Shown: one piece after another, positions 21,201-33,539 of the stretch
How the letters are laid out: every line of letters starts with the position of its first letter
How positions within the stretch are numbered: the stretch's first letter is position 1
Origin: Protula sp. h YS-2021
Lineage: Eukaryota; Annelida; Polychaeta; Sabellida; Serpulidae
Assembly (NCBI GenBank): GCA_949752745.1
Contig: OX457027.1
Coordinates: 88,123,720 to 88,187,719, forward strand
Direction: 5' to 3'
DNA: 64,000 nucleotides
Translations under genes and position numbers: made by a program
Notes under the pieces: model-generated
Told to the model about the DNA's origin: nothing
What the model saw: the letters and a program-made list of their open reading frames with translations, nothing else
Database searches by the model: none

Positions 21201-24072
21201 CTTAGAAATGACCTTTGTAATACGATACATGTTGTCAGTTCAACGCTTGTTTGTACATTGTGCCTTATACAGCACTATCTGCTATCATGCTAACAATCAA
21301 TAATAGACCTCATTAATGTAATACCTGGTGAGTTCAACCTTGTCTTCAAGCTGTGTACTTAAGATTGTGAAATGTGCACATTAACTTAAACTACGTGTTT
21401 ACACTTGAGTCCGTACCCTTTTTATGGCGAACGTTGTTCAAACAACAGTTAGCCCGTCACATTGTATTATACTCCTGTTAACATTACATTCCTGTTTACA
21501 TTACATGATATTCCAAGATATTTTTCAGTTTTTTTCTTTGTCTTTGTTTTTTTTTGTTTTTTTTTTTTTTGCCTCTTGATAATTGCTGCTTATATGCTTA
21601 AGTATATATGATATAATGCATGAAGGATACGACATGACTATATAAAAGTAACATAAACATCCAGGTTTGATCTTAGTTTTGTTCAGTTCTGTCAACAAAA
21701 AATTCTTCCATTTTTTTACATGGTTTCTTCCACTGTACGGAAAAAAATACCCTTTGGACTGCCGGAAAACCCAACCCTGCTTATAGATAGTAATAAGGTC
21801 TCGCTGAGGCCTTGAGGTCAAAAGGTCAAGGTGAGATGGAGGTCAAATTATTTTTAAGTTGAGCGTCAAGGCCAAAGGCCAAGTGACTTTGGTATTTCGT
21901 ATACCGTAAGCGACAAGACGCTTACTCTCGAAAACGGTAACAGGTAAAAACGATTGTGAGCTCAATTTCGACCCTTTGGGCCTAAAAGACCTGACGTAAG
22001 AGGTACTTCGGTGACCCTGACCTTCTCGATGATAACGTAACACATACAATTTCCCTTGTGGTTTTTTTTTCAATTGAGCCATTCTGCTATCTAGCTGAAT
22101 GCGGTCTAGTTTAATTTGGACTTATCTTTTAAAGAGGCTAAAATTTACTTCAAAATTCATTTTATACATCTTTCCTTCTGCTTTGTTTTCATTTTGCCAT
22201 CTTCAGGTTTTGCACTTTACACTCCAAAACAAATTACTGGAAAAGTAAACCTTCGCACACGCCTGAACGTGGCATGTCAAAAGCTTTGCTACGTAGAATT
22301 TTGAAGCAAACGTAATCGTGGCATTACTTTTAATGCCGTTCTTTGCAAAATTATAAATTTTTAAGCCTTCAGAATCGTAATTTTTCTGGCTGTAGTAGTT
22401 TCGACTGCTGTTTGGTAGCAAAACACGGCTAGTTTGCTTACAGCAAAAGCAATGAGCCTTTTTATAGTTTTCATTGTTACGTTTACAAGTACTAATTTCC
22501 GTGTAAATGCAAAGCAGCGTGTCCCAGTTCAAAGTAAGTTCAAGTCAAAAGCGGGTCACTGCTACAATAACATTAAGTTATTGTTTTTAAATTGTCACCA
22601 CCATATGTTGACGTCATTTTAACTTAATAATCAGCATATTCTAAGCCTGTTTTGGTACGAACCCGAGAACGTTTATCTGACATCTACGCGTCCGAAAGAG
22701 TGTACTCGAAAGACAAATACCATGAAAAGAACAGCTTTTTTAAAAAAAACTTTTCCTTTGTATTTTCTCGAGCCTTTTTCCAACTCCAGACACCTTTTTT
22801 TTAGTATGCTTCTTATTTACCAAAGGGGGCGGTCTCATCTTTTTTCAGTTTAAAACATAACCCAAATGTTTTGGTGAAGAGCAGAGACATACCGTAGGGC
22901 AGACAGCTGTATGTTTGTGTGGACGGCAGCACGCCATTGGTCAGCGCGCAGATCCAGGCGGTGAGCAGCAGCAGGTAGCACGTGTGCTTGCCAGACACAG
23001 CAGACGACATCACTGTCGACGTCGAGCCTTGCTTCTCCCGCATGGGCGTGACCATGACGTCATCCGAGCTGTGAGTAGCCAGGCTCTCCCCACTGCTCGC
23101 CTGCACACTGGCCTCGGGGTCGAACTGTTTCACGGGCTCGTAGGCATTCTGCTCAAGCACTAATTCGCCTGCAGGTGGCGTGGTTGAATCCTGCACATGC
23201 GCCCTTTTGCAGTAAGGTAAATAATGCACTAGAGTGAACGCTACTCCGGATAAACACATCATGGCAAATAGGAACCAGAAGAAAACCTCAACACTGAACC
23301 TGGGTGGTGGATAGACCGGATACACGACCCACTCTGTTATATTAATCCCCGTAGTGGGATCCACAACAACGCTTGAACCATTCTCACAGGTAGGATTACC
23401 TCCAACTCCCTGCGCAAGCCCTACGAGTCCTGGAATCAATCCACTCAATCCTTCTCCGATGTACAACGCTGACATATACTGTGGCTTCAGTCGCTGCATG
23501 TATGGCAAGTACACAACGGAACTGGTACAGTCAACCAGTGCGAGGAAGCTGGTGAGTGTCAACAGCGCGGTGCTGTGCTCTGTGCCCAGCACGTACGACG
23601 TATAATCCCAAAAGTGTACCAACAACAGGATGGATATCGCTCCTATGCTGATTATTAAAAATACCACAGGCACTTCACTGACTTTACCAGGTGCTATTTT
23701 GTGCCCTATTGTGTAAACAAACGGTCCAATGTTTGCTATCTGGATGAGGATGACCAAATAAGACGGAAGGTTCCATTTTTCAGGCAGCTCATTCACTAAA
23801 AGTGGCACTTCCACCCACAATCCGTTAATATCTATCCACGAAGACACTGCAAACAGCATCACCAATGTATACGCCGGAATGGAAACTTCTTTCAACCACG
23901 ACGTGGCCATAGTAACGCGTTTTCCTTCCGCTTGTTTCATGTTGCTTTGGACAGCTTCGTCCTGTTCACCACTATATGGCGCAGCGTTGCTCTGCGGCGG
24001 CACAATCAGTGTCTCCCTATTTTCACTGGGTACGCGGTCAAGTAGGGGAGTACTCTCATTGATATGCAGCAT
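18059..24072 (-). CDS. SLC52A: Riboflavin transporter, SLC52A family
   Basis: Three coding exons on the minus strand: 24072-22893, 19810-19602 and 18262-18059 (1180+209+204 nt, 530 aa plus TGA). Family role: plasma-membrane uptake of riboflavin for FMN/FAD synthesis. Recognisable signatures are WIDINGLWVEVPLLVNELPE with LPSYLVILIQIANIGPF, then YLPYMQRLKPQYMSALYIGE, LAYTLSVRLSTIVNPLACF, FSYVKVCIATMLRE and the last TM LCGALVTFIVVNVLHLL. About eleven membrane segments fit. Vertebrate members are near 450-470 aa; this one has an extra ~65-residue N-terminus and a long Ser/Thr/Glu-rich loop around residues 290-350. ATG at 24072 has an in-frame TGA 27 nt upstream. Exon 2's donor sits in a 39-bp minisatellite. 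Which vertebrate paralogue is closest was not resolved. Confidence 0.93.
18798..19634 (-). repeat. 39-bp minisatellite made of the SLC52A exon-2 donor junction
   Basis: About 22 units. On the minus strand a unit is gtggtaagtctgcaaggcca followed by cgtgctcggggtcacgctt: the last ~30 nt of exon 2 plus the first ~9 nt of the intron. Most units keep GTG|GTAAG(T), a near-perfect 5' splice site, and a CACGTG hexamer. 39 is a multiple of 3, and the exon frame stays open through about the first nine units until a one-base insertion near 19262. Each retained unit would add 13 residues (VSLQGHVLGVTLV type). Confidence 0.9.
19602..19810 (-). CDS. SLC52A: SLC52A exon 2 (residues 394-463)
   Basis: Acceptor tatttcag; the exon starts by completing Gly (PYG|HLAYTLS) and encodes two to three membrane segments ending ALSPAPPLQGHVLGVTLV. 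The donor gtaagt at 19601-19596 is the first of the array of similar donors. Choosing this donor makes the spacing to exon 3 match vertebrate SLC52A3 exactly (22 residues from QGH to SYVK). Confidence 0.88.
19811..22892 (-). other. SLC52A intron 1
   Basis: No exon seen. Holds C tracts at 20423-20455, a segment at 20519-20620 that reappears inverted at 25440-25520, T-rich runs near 21525-21570, and tcaaggt words at 21800-21850. Confidence 0.55.
20519..20620. repeat. Dispersed repeat, inverted relative to 25440-25520
   Basis: Here: tgaccttcaagatcaaggtc, then aagcggtttccagaaaactcctc. At 25440-25520 the inverse is read (gaggagttttctggaaacc, preceded by cttgaccttgatcttgcag). Both copies hold TCAAGGTCA-type words. 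Confidence 0.65.
22893..24072 (-). CDS. SLC52A: SLC52A exon 1 (residues 1-393)
   Basis: Single open exon from ATG to LPY plus the first base of a Gly codon; donor gtatgtctct. Encodes the N-terminal cytoplasmic tail, most of the membrane core, an extracellular loop with NGSS and NITE glycosylation sequons, and the large cytoplasmic loop. A possible 5'-UTR acceptor (ttgatacag) lies just upstream, ending at 24092. Confidence 0.93.
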
Positions 24073-24390
24073 GGCGTGCGCTAACACGTGCCTGTATCAA
24101 GCCAAGCCATGTTAAAATGCTTGAAAGTCCTTCAGCTGAAAGCCAGAATAAGCACATTGTTATATCCTCCCTTGATTTAACACAATATCTTTGATAACAT
24201 CTAGCAAGTGCTGTGTCAAAATGTTTGTCAACGGATTTGAAAAAACGAACATTGCATAACGCGTAAAACAAGTACGTCCAGAGACATTGAATCCCAGCTC
24301 CAACTAACATAAAAAATAAAGTACAGTAAAAAAAAATCAACTAGACCGAATTTCGCTATACGTAGCCAAATGACACCCACCCAAAATAAG

Positions 24391-25265
24391 CTCAAAATTG
24401 CTCTATCTCTAACCGTTTTCGAGATAATGGTCAACTTCCGGTTTTTGACCTTGACCATGACGACGGAGGAGGTCAAGGTCACCGAGGTACCTCTTATATA
24501 ACGTCTTTTAGGCCCAAAGGGTCGAAAATAAGGTCAAAATCGCTCTATCTCTAACCGTTTTCGAGATAACGGTCAACTTCCAGTTTTTGGTCTTGACCAT
24601 GACGGAGGAAGTCAAGGTCATTGAGGCAGGGTTCGCGCTGGGTTCTCAGGAAAGTGAGTCAAAAAAGGAAAGTGTGACTCAATTTGGTCCAGAAAGACTC
24701 GGTAGGTTCCGAAAAAGTGAGTCATTTCGTAAAAAATGCCCAAAAAGTGGACAAAAACCCCGTCAACGCGAACCCTGTTGAGGTATCTCTCATATGGCGT
24801 TTTTTAGGCCCAAAGGGTCCAAAATAAGCTCAAAATCGCTCTATCTCTAACCGTTTTCGAGATAATGGTCAACTTCCGGTTTTTCACCTTGACCGTGACG
24901 GAGGAGGTCAAGGTCACCGAGGTACCTCTCATATAACGTCTTTTAAGACCAAAGGTCGAAAATAAGCTCAAAATCGCTCTATCTCTAACCATTTTCGAGA
25001 TAATGGTTAACTTCCGGTTTTTGACCTTGACCATGACGGAGGAGGTCAAGGTACCTCTTATATAACGTCTTTTAGGCCAAAGGGTCCAAAATAAGCTCAA
25101 AATCGCTCTGTCTCTAACCGTTTCGAGATAATGGTCAACTTCCGGTTTTTGACCTTGACCATGACGGAGGAGGTCAAGATCACCGAGGTACCTCTTACAT
25201 AACGTCATTTAGGCCCAAAGGGTCGAAAATAAGCTCAAAATCGCTCTCTAACCGTTTTATAGATA
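24391..25265. repeat. 130-142 bp tandem array with TCAAGGTCA sites, upstream of SLC52A
   Basis: Six units mark ctctatctctaaccgtttt at 24401, 24543, 24839, 24977, 25106 and 25244. Each contains tgaccttgaccatgacggag and a following aggtcaaggtcacc, that is, opposed extended AGGTCA half-sites; perfect TCAAGGTCA occurs at 24473, 24612 and 24908, and mutated forms in later units. A MITE splits the second/third unit. The array ends about 320 bp upstream of the SLC52A ATG. A related copy lies at 48690-48915, inverted. Confidence 0.85.
24627..24777. mobile_element. CAGGGTTCGCG MITE, copy 1
   Basis: A 151-bp element bounded by cagggttcgcg and cgcgaaccctg, an exact 11-bp inverted repeat. Flanked by a perfect 6-bp duplication ttgagg (24621-24626 and 24778-24783). 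The interior carries agtgagtca words. Non-coding; inserted into the tandem array. Confidence 0.9.
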
Positions 25266-25854
25266 ATGGACAGTTTTCTCTAACGGATTTCAATATTCAA
25301 AGGTCACATGACCTTGACACTGAATGTCGAGATTCCCTCCACGATGTTACTGCCTGCTGACACCGTATACGTGTTGAAACAAGGATTTGAGCGCTATTTT
25401 CAGCAATTTTTCGTGATGGAATAGGTTTTTGAAAAAAATATTTTGACCTCAACTTGACCTTGATCTTGCAGATCCGTGTAGGAGGAGTTTTCTGGAAACC
25501 ACTTTGAGGTAAAAAAACTTTGAGCTCAATTTGTTTGCAAGTGGGAATAATAACGAACACCTCCACTTAGTGAAAAATAATGGAACTGAGTTTTGTCGGT
25601 TTTCCCATTACTAGCTGTGCACAGAAAACATAAGAGTACAGTTTTATATTACACACTTTCAAATCGACGTCTATTTAGTTTCTTGTTTCTGAAAACAAAA
25701 AAGAATCTTCCCGACTATACCCATAATTCCCCAATAACCAGTTTCCTTTTTTTATTACTGAAATATAAGATTCATTTCTGCCAACCTAATAATAATTCAT
25801 TGTTAAAAATTCAAAAATACACAAAACTAAATCGTGGTCACTAAAAGAAATTTT

Positions 25855-26230
25855 ACTGTACGTCTTTTTATACGAATCGGGAAGGTGGTCGCCAAAATCG
25901 GTTTTAGTATACGCCCTTTTTAGCCAAGTCTGAAAGTTTGTCACCACAGCAGTTTTCCTGCACGTTACATTTTTTCCGGGTCTGGAAGTTGGTCAAGACA
26001 GGCAAGTTTTACCGCACGTCTTTTTATCAGAATCTGGAAGTGGTAACGACAAACAATTTTTACTTTGCATCTTATTATCCAGGTCTTGAAGCTGGCTGGA
26101 TTTTTTTTTCAAACCGTCACACCCCCCCCCCCCCCTAGCCATCTAATGGAGGTACGACTCTTAACGCAAGCCTAACCCTTTCACCCAAGGTACGGTAACG
26201 GTCTGTACGCTAAGTGTAGTTATAACCCCA
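25855..26230. repeat. Repeat family with cgtctttttat units and C tract, copy 1
   Basis: About five diverged units (cgtctttttatcagaatctg, gaaggtggtcgcc) are followed by C14 and then ccatctaatggaggtacgac and aaccctttcaccc. The same order occurs at 43545-43870. Confidence 0.7.
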
Positions 26231-26239
26231 TAGCCTAAC

Positions 26240-27360
26240 TTGTCTTCGTACATTCCCATCGGTCATTGACGTCAAACCCCTTTCTTAATTTTCTATTGGA
26301 GTTTAATGTTTCAACAAAAACCGTGCGACTGATCCAAGGTATAACTACACCAAATTTGAAGTCGATTCGACTTTCCGCTATCAAGATATTTTGCTTAACA
26401 ACAAATGAATTTTCACGTAACGAAGCCTTTCTTCATTCACCACACGCGTCAAAAGTTAAAACAGCTGTCCGACTTGCCCAACGAATCACCACATAAAAGT
26501 TTTTAAGTCGATACGACTTTCCGTGAGCGAGATATTTTGCACACAAGATCTTCAAATTAACCGCAAATTTTACGTGATGGCGTCAAAATTTGACAAATCT
26601 TTCCGACCTACCAAGCAAGAATTCCACCAAGTTTGAACTTTCTCCGATGTGCAGTGGCTGAGAAATCTCACTTACAAGATTTTAACGAAATCTGACGTCA
26701 TATTCCTTTCTTAATTTCGCTACATCGGTCAAAAGTTGACAGAACCGTGTGGCTGACCCAAGGAATATCGGCATGAAATTTCAAGTCGAAAGATTTTCCG
26801 TTATCGAGACATGTTGCAGGACCTTGTTCAAGATATTTACATATTTTACATGATGACGTCATAAACCGCACTCTTTGTTGTACCGTCATCACCGCACTCG
26901 TTCGTTGTACTCGCGACAAAAGTTTACTGAATATTTCGGACCTACAACAGTTCCACAAGTTCCACCAAGTTTCAACTTTCTTTACAGATTGAGCAATCTT
27001 AACGTAATGACGTCATACGCCTTTCGTAATTTGGATAAATTCGTCAAAAGTTGAAAGATCTTTTCCACTGAATCAGGGAACATGATATAAAATAAGACTT
27101 TCCGAAAGCGAGATATTTTGCACACAAGATTTTGTTCACAATATATACATATTTAACGTGATGACGCCACATGCTGCACTCGTTCGTTCTACTCGCAACA
27201 AAATTTGAAAGAATCTTTCGGACCTACCAAGCAACAATCCCACCAAGTTTGAACTTTCTCCGACGTTCAGCGGCTGAAAAATTTCGCACACACGATTTTC
27301 ACGTAATGACGTCATACACGGTCCCTAATAATGTGACATGCGTCAAAAGTTGAAAGAATC
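26240..27360. repeat. Degenerate ~280-bp repeats with gacgtcat words
   Basis: Recurring blocks: gatgacgtcat, cgtcaaaagttgaaagat, gagatattttgcacacaag, accaagtttgaactttctcc. Four or so diverged units; no coding capacity. Confidence 0.6.
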
Positions 27361-27419
27361 GTTCTGAAGGATTTTACCTATACGGCATGTGTGATTGAAA
27401 TGCAATACCGACATCAATA

Positions 27420-28201
27420 CAGTAGACCCCGCTTATCTCGAACAGGTCGGGACCGTGGAGATTTGTTCGAGATAACCGAAGTTCGAGATATCCGAGGGTC
27501 TCGAGCTCGAGCATAAATATAGACATATAATGTACTTATTTGTTTAAAAGGACTAGAAATTCAAACTGAAGCCAGTGGTTATTTATACTCAATTCGGATG
27601 ATATAAATTCAAAAAGTCAAGCCCTACAAAGCGATTTTTGCACAAGACCTCATCTTTCATCTGATACACATGAAAGGGAAGGGGTAATGTTCCAATTGCA
27701 ATTCAGTTTGACAACTAATCAACGCTACCCAGCAGACCAGAGTCCATAATGCCATCATCGTTGATTTGACCAATTAGCCGGATTAAGTTGAAAGGGCATA
27801 AGTTCCATTGATGTTCTTAAGTCATGACTTGTATCGTCTAACAACCTACTGATCTATGGTATTAAAGACACAATAGGTTTGACAAGTTCTCAACTGTGTT
27901 CATCTCAACCGGAGTCAATGGTGCTACATTGTGAACGCCAATTCATGATCATAACAAGCATGAAAGGGCTTACTTTCCATTGATGTCCTATGATGTTTTT
28001 GAACAATAATCATGAATGCAAACTGTGGGTCTGAGACAAAATTTGAAATTTTGGGGGGTCAAAATGTGTTCGAGATAAAAATAGTTCGAGATAAGCGAGG
28101 ATTATAAGACTTATATAAGGAAAAAACGTCGGGACCGAGAGATTTGTTCGAGATAAGCGGGAGTTCGAGATATCCGAGTTCGAGATAAGTGGGGTCTACT
28201 G
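27420..28201. mobile_element. Pogo/Tigger-like non-autonomous DNA transposon
   Basis: Ends cagtagaccccgcttatctc and gataagtggggtctactg form an inverted repeat, flanked by TA on both sides (27418-27419 and 28202-28203), as for Tc1/mariner-pogo elements. Subterminal direct repeats (gtcgggaccg, gagatttgttcgagataa, gttcgagatatccgag) occur at both ends. 782 bp; no transposase frame. Confidence 0.88.
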
Positions 28202-28203
28202 TA

Positions 28204-30361
28204 GTTCAGCCGTTTCCTTTGCACCAACCGCGCATAACATCTGCTGCGATTACTGGCCAGGCACTTTGCCATATGGATATGACACAGTTCGAAGAATACG
28301 TTTCAGCTGACGACAGAGCGATCGGATATGCACCGAGGATATGAGTAACGATACGACAGTCGTATTTGTAATGTCTACTGGAGGCGAGAATGACGTTGAG
28401 AACGAACTCGTACGGACATAAAACAGAAAACAGCAGATGCAATGTTCAGTAGTCTGGAACATTTGCGACATGGCGTTGGTGCTAGAGCCACCGTGGATGA
28501 AGGTTTTATTAAAATGAACTGGATAATGAACTGGTTTGAAACCACACATGGCACAAAAGCACATCAAAAGACAATAAAAGATTTTGTTTTGTTTTATTTT
28601 ACCCCCAGCAGAAACCAAAAACATGGTTAACTCGAAAACACGGTTTACTTGAAATAATTTCAAATCCTAGGCGACTTCGAGTAAACGATGTTTTACTGTA
28701 TGTCTTCCCTTATTCTGGGAGACCCAATCATATAGAGGAAATTCTAATGGTATTCCTGAAAAAGAACATGTAACTCTTAAATGCACAATTCATTTTATGA
28801 TTCGGACGAATATTCTTTGCTTCAAATTTTTTGGGGTCAACATTTTAAGCACTGCACGTGTTATTTAGATAAGCAAAAAGAGATCGCTTTTTACTGACAA
28901 CCCTTTTGAACGGATCCTTTTACATTTTCAGAACTGGCTTTGACAACACCAACATTAGTCTGCCTTTACATATACTAAATTTCGCCGGATATTCTAGGAG
29001 GAGGTGGGGTGGTTGGAGGGAATAATGGCTAGCGAAATGAGCCTCACTTAAGCGCTTGGTGCCAAAAACACTATATCTTGTCGCCTTTCCAGCCCTAAAA
29101 CTTAAAAAAAAAAAAAGATTAAACGTTAACTACACAACAGTCTTCACATGTGAATGTTTCTGTGGTATAATTTAATTGGTGAAAAAAAAGAAGTTTAAGC
29201 GTGTTTCTTTTTTCTTTGGCTAAATATGTAGTTCGTGTCTGCTGTGCGTAACAGCCTCTAATTAGTGAAATCTGTTTTTTTTTTTCAAATATGTAACTTT
29301 ATTATGACATTCATCTGTTTACTGAACACCTCTGTTAACCCGTCCGAAAACGTTTCCTAAATAAAAAATAACAAATTATAAACCGGATACAGAAGTGGAT
29401 TAGATTTCCAGTATTGAAATGGAAATTCTGGGCTTCAATAACTCATTATTAGAATCTCAAAATAAAGGGCGCTTAAATGAAAAAAAAAATGCATTAATGG
29501 ATATGTAATCAGTTCAATCTAAAAAGTTTCGGCACTACACTGGCAGCAGTGACTCTCTTTTCTACTCTTTTCTACACACGCACACAGGGAGGGGAGAGGG
29601 GGGAGGAGAGAGGAGGGGAGGGGAAGAAAGAGGAGGGGAGGAGGAGAGTCAGGAGGGGCCGGAGGGAGGGAGGAAAAAGACAGACGATGTCCGGGGTAGC
29701 CGGCTACGGCTCAATCAAGGATAACGATACGGTGGAATATTATAATTTTTAACCAGTTTAAATCTACTGTACAATTTCTGTTCCCTCATGCCTTCAGTCT
29801 GCAATACTTTTGTCCAAAAAGACTATAGTAGCCGAACTGGATAGGGCCTGGTGCGCCATTTCCGGTGCACATCAAAACTCTCAACATTAAAACTTGACTA
29901 TAATTGTGCAGGTGTAGTTTAAATCAGGCTAAAATCAATGCGTTTTAAATCATTGTCCTCATGTTGTGCACTCGAGCCTACTGTAAGGTATAACATTGTT
30001 GTGAGGCAAATATTAAATCGAGATCTGATTCCACAGACGACTTGTTCTTGGGGAAAAGGTTAACTATAGGGTTCACAGTGAAGTGGAGATATCCGGTTGG
30101 GTGGTGAGGGAAAGGAAACACATAATAAGGCATTGTGACGTTACCGAGTTTAGAATGAATTCGCAGAAGAGCGATAGATCGTGTAAAGCTCTGCGATGTT
30201 GCAATGTGTGCCATTTCATTATTTTTTTCTCTCGAAAAGTAACCGAATCAATAGTTCGTTCCAAGCTGTACCAGACTGTTTCTACAACAATTTGGCAGTT
30301 TGGAACGAACTACACCACCTACTCCCCCAGCTAACCAAATCGGGATCGGACTGGTCAAAGT
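28204..30361. other. Intergenic spacer
   Basis: No gene recognised. Near 28655-28700 cttcgagtaaacgatgtttt followed by actgta resembles one pogo-type end without a visible partner. Contains the purine tract at 29587-29680. Confidence 0.5.
29587..29680. repeat. G/A-rich purine tract
   Basis: About 90 nt of nearly pure G and A (ggggagaggg, gaggagg). Open frames across it are compositional. Confidence 0.85.
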
Positions 30362-30890
30362 CTAGCTCTGAGTCAGCTCTTTCTTACACATACTCGGTAT
30401 ATCTCTCTGTCTGAGCTACGACGCCTCCCATCGTTCCGCTAATAGCGGTTCACGCCACATGCTCTGAGGCACGAATCCTGCACACCAGCCCTATTATTCA
30501 AACATTTGCTGAAAGAACGTTAATGCCCAATGTACCACTTTTGTGAAACAGGCACAATTTTTAATGGGCTGCATATCTTTTATTTTTTCGTTAAAGTGCA
30601 GAAAGTTTGGCTTCCTGACTCAGCTGTCAAATATTTGTCTACGTTCAGCCTTTAAGTGCCATGTGACCAACGATAAATGATCAGAAATTTAAATGATGCG
30701 GTTATGGAGAATGTGTAAAATATGTGCCCAAATAACCGATAGATTCAGAATTAGGTGCAAATTTATTCTGTACACCCTCGATATTTAACTTTTAGTTTTT
30801 TCCATGCTTTTTGAAGTACCAATTCAATTCAAAAGATTTTGGTGAATAATAACAGAATTTATTGCTACTTTTTTACGTGAGAAACTATGC
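30362..30890. repeat. Dispersed ~0.8-kb repeat, copy A (partial, diverged)
   Basis: Shares ordered blocks with copies B and C: gagctacga, tctgaggcacgaatc, cctattattcaaaca, gtgaaacaggcacaa, tgtcaaatatttg, and aatttaaat. Non-coding; class unknown. Confidence 0.7.
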
Positions 30891-31059
30891 TCAATTCAAA
30901 AGATACAGAAATATGCAGCTGACTTATTCAATGAAGTAGGATTTTTTTTCTTTTACATTTTGTTGTCATCAGTTATGATCCACTGTGGCCAGTTCTATCT
31001 CCTCTCCATCGTAGACTTTGAAACTAGACTGGCAAGTGTTTTTGTTAAAACAAAAACGG

Positions 31060-31520
31060 ATATGTCTCAGCACCCCGCCCCCCAATCAGTCACGTGGAAA
31101 AAAATGCTTAAAAGTACAACATTGGCGAGCCAAAACATTTAAAAAAATCGCCATAAATACATTTTTCCAGAAAATGAAGAAAAACTTCGCAGTGAACATT
31201 TGCGCATTATGTGGTTCTTCTTCCCACATTTCAGCCTAAACCAACAAACTATTTCGGAGATATCGCAACAATATGTCCAAAAAAACTTAAAAACCAAACA
31301 TTTAAAAAAATCGCCAAAAATACACTTTCAACGGAAATGAAGAAAAACTTTGCAGTATATATTTGCGCTATATGTGTGTTGCTCTTGCGACGTCTGAATC
31401 TTATCCAACGAACTGTTTTGGAGATATAGCCTGCCAAAGTGAAAAAAATGCACGAAACACCCCCCCCCATGTTCAAAAATTCGCCAAAAATAGTATTTTT
31501 GAAGGAAAGAAAAAATTAAA
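31060..31520. repeat. ~180-bp tandem repeat, 2-3 units
   Basis: Blocks acatttaaaaaaatcgcca, gaagaaaaactt(c/t)gcagt and ggagatat recur near 31134, 31300 and partly 31470. Lysine-rich frames in it are not coding. Confidence 0.65.
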
Positions 31521-33480
31521 TGTGCATAATCCAGATATGTACCTCAATATGTATGTATGTTTTGAGAAAAATCGACTCATTAATTTCATAAGAACTCACT
31601 GCGGACAGCGGACGGACACACCAAATACTATATATGTCTCCCTTAGGGGGAAGACATATAATTCGTCGAGTATGACACTCTACAAATTGTATCATTATAT
31701 ATAAAGGTCCGAAAGGGAGCGACATACATGTATGTTGCCAACCAGCGCTATGAAGATGAGACAGCATTTTGAACATCCACTTTACACGTGAAACTGTTTT
31801 TCTTCAAAGACGAAACCCTAATTATATATTTAATGGACAATTGTTAAATCTTAACGAAGAAAAATTCGAAATATCTTAGGCTTTGTAAAAGTTATGAATG
31901 TTTAGTCAGAATTATCTACACTAAATATTTCTATCTCCTCTCCCTCATATCCTTTCCCTCGTATACGTACTTGTATCTTGTGGGTTTTATTCCGGAAGAT
32001 ACGTGTAGACAAGAATTCAATTCAGTTCAAGTTCCACGAGAATTGACATCACCCAAAAAATTGTCACAAAACATCAATTTCACGAAAACATTTTATTCAC
32101 CACCAGATAGTAAACGCAATCCCACGTACGACATCAGCAAAGCACACGGTGGGCTAAATTGGTTCCCACAAGCCACTCTAGAGTAGAGTTTATTAACGAC
32201 GAATTGCCGGTCTAACGGTGGGCAAATAACAATTTAACCGTTGTTATATAACAGCTGACCTCTGAAAGGTCTTGGGTACATTCTTTTGGTCCTCTCAAGA
32301 AATTGAGACTCCACTCTCCAAAATAGACCAGAGAAGCTCAGACACACCGTTCAAACTAGACCGGCAAGCGTCGTTAATAAAGGACTGGCTTCTAGTAACC
32401 CATGCGCCCTTCAATTTAATAAGTTTATTCAGTGGCTCAGTGAGCCAATATGAATATGTTATGGTACAAACACACTTTCCAAGAATGATTGATGCAATTT
32501 TCACATTCAAATCACAGATAACCGGGGCAATTGGAGATAGAGGGGGATAGAGGACTTGGAATGTTATGTTAGTTAGAAACGACTGGTTTCGAGTAACCCA
32601 TGCGTCCTTCACCTCTGGACTGTATACAGAAAAATTTGTGTGTTTCGTAACTTTTCGGCTTCAGTGTCGACTGCCAACAGTTGAAAATAAACATATAAGT
32701 AGTGTTTTAGTTTTCAATTAAACGAAATTAATTGTAACGTTTTCAGTGTATCTAGTAAACGCTCATAAAGATTAATCCCGAGCGACCTTAGTTCAGCCAG
32801 CTGTCCTACCCAGACTCCGTGGAGGGGGAGCCCTCTGGATCTGTACGACTGTTTGCAACTTAATACATCGGATATCGCTGCACCATTTCACATCCCTTCC
32901 CTGTATCGACGGGAGCAACATATGATGGCAGCAATATGGAAATGAGTACCTTCTTAAAGTTCACTTTGTACAAAATCTTCTTTTTTAAAAACGAAACTTT
33001 TGTAATTGATTTTATGGGACAACTATTATGTTTTAATAAAGAAACTGGAAATATTGTACGTAGGTCAAGTTCAGATTTTTCTCATTCCCATACCGCTGTG
33101 ACATTTCCATAAGAGATACAGAACATTCAAATTGAACAGCATATCGTAATTGGTTAAATTTCAAATCGGTCTGTTAGCTGCATATCATTATCATGACTTA
33201 TCATAAGAATATCATAGTGACTTGCGTGGTTTCTAGTTTGTAAGTAAACACGGAATAACCGGCGCAAACGCTGCTTTTGTATCTAAAGAAAACATTTTTA
33301 GTTTTGTCAATTACGATGTGCTGTTCAGTTACATGTTTCTCTCCTTATATCCTTTCCCTCGTTATCAGCTTGTAAGTGTCCGTGTTTAATAGGGATTCTG
33401 ATAATTTCCTTTCTTTTCAAATTTACACGTTCATAAACTAGAATGGCAAGTGACCCTTTTCATCAGAATCGAAATATGCT
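31521..33480. other. Intergenic spacer
   Basis: No gene. Two copies of a short block (gagtaacccatgcgtccttc type) lie at 32395 and 32592, and the phrase atcctttccctcgt occurs at 31949 and 33349. Around 32774-32850 a block (cccagactccgtggaggggg) also occurs at 41110-41170. Confidence 0.5.
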
Positions 33481-33539
33481 AGTGTGGGTTCGACTCCCAC
33501 CGAGTGTTTGGATAGCGATATCAGTAGTATGATAATGGG

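Noticed and set aside
24391..25265. Protein-coding frame through the TCAAGGTCA array (RDRAILSLFWT repeats)
   Set aside because: Repeats with the DNA unit, is broken between units and has no homology.
28206..28663. Gene on the minus strand after the pogo-like element
   Set aside because: Two overlapping short frames without recognisable motifs, splice signals or family resemblance.
29549..29752. Gly/Arg/Glu-rich small protein
   Set aside because: Purine-tract artefact.
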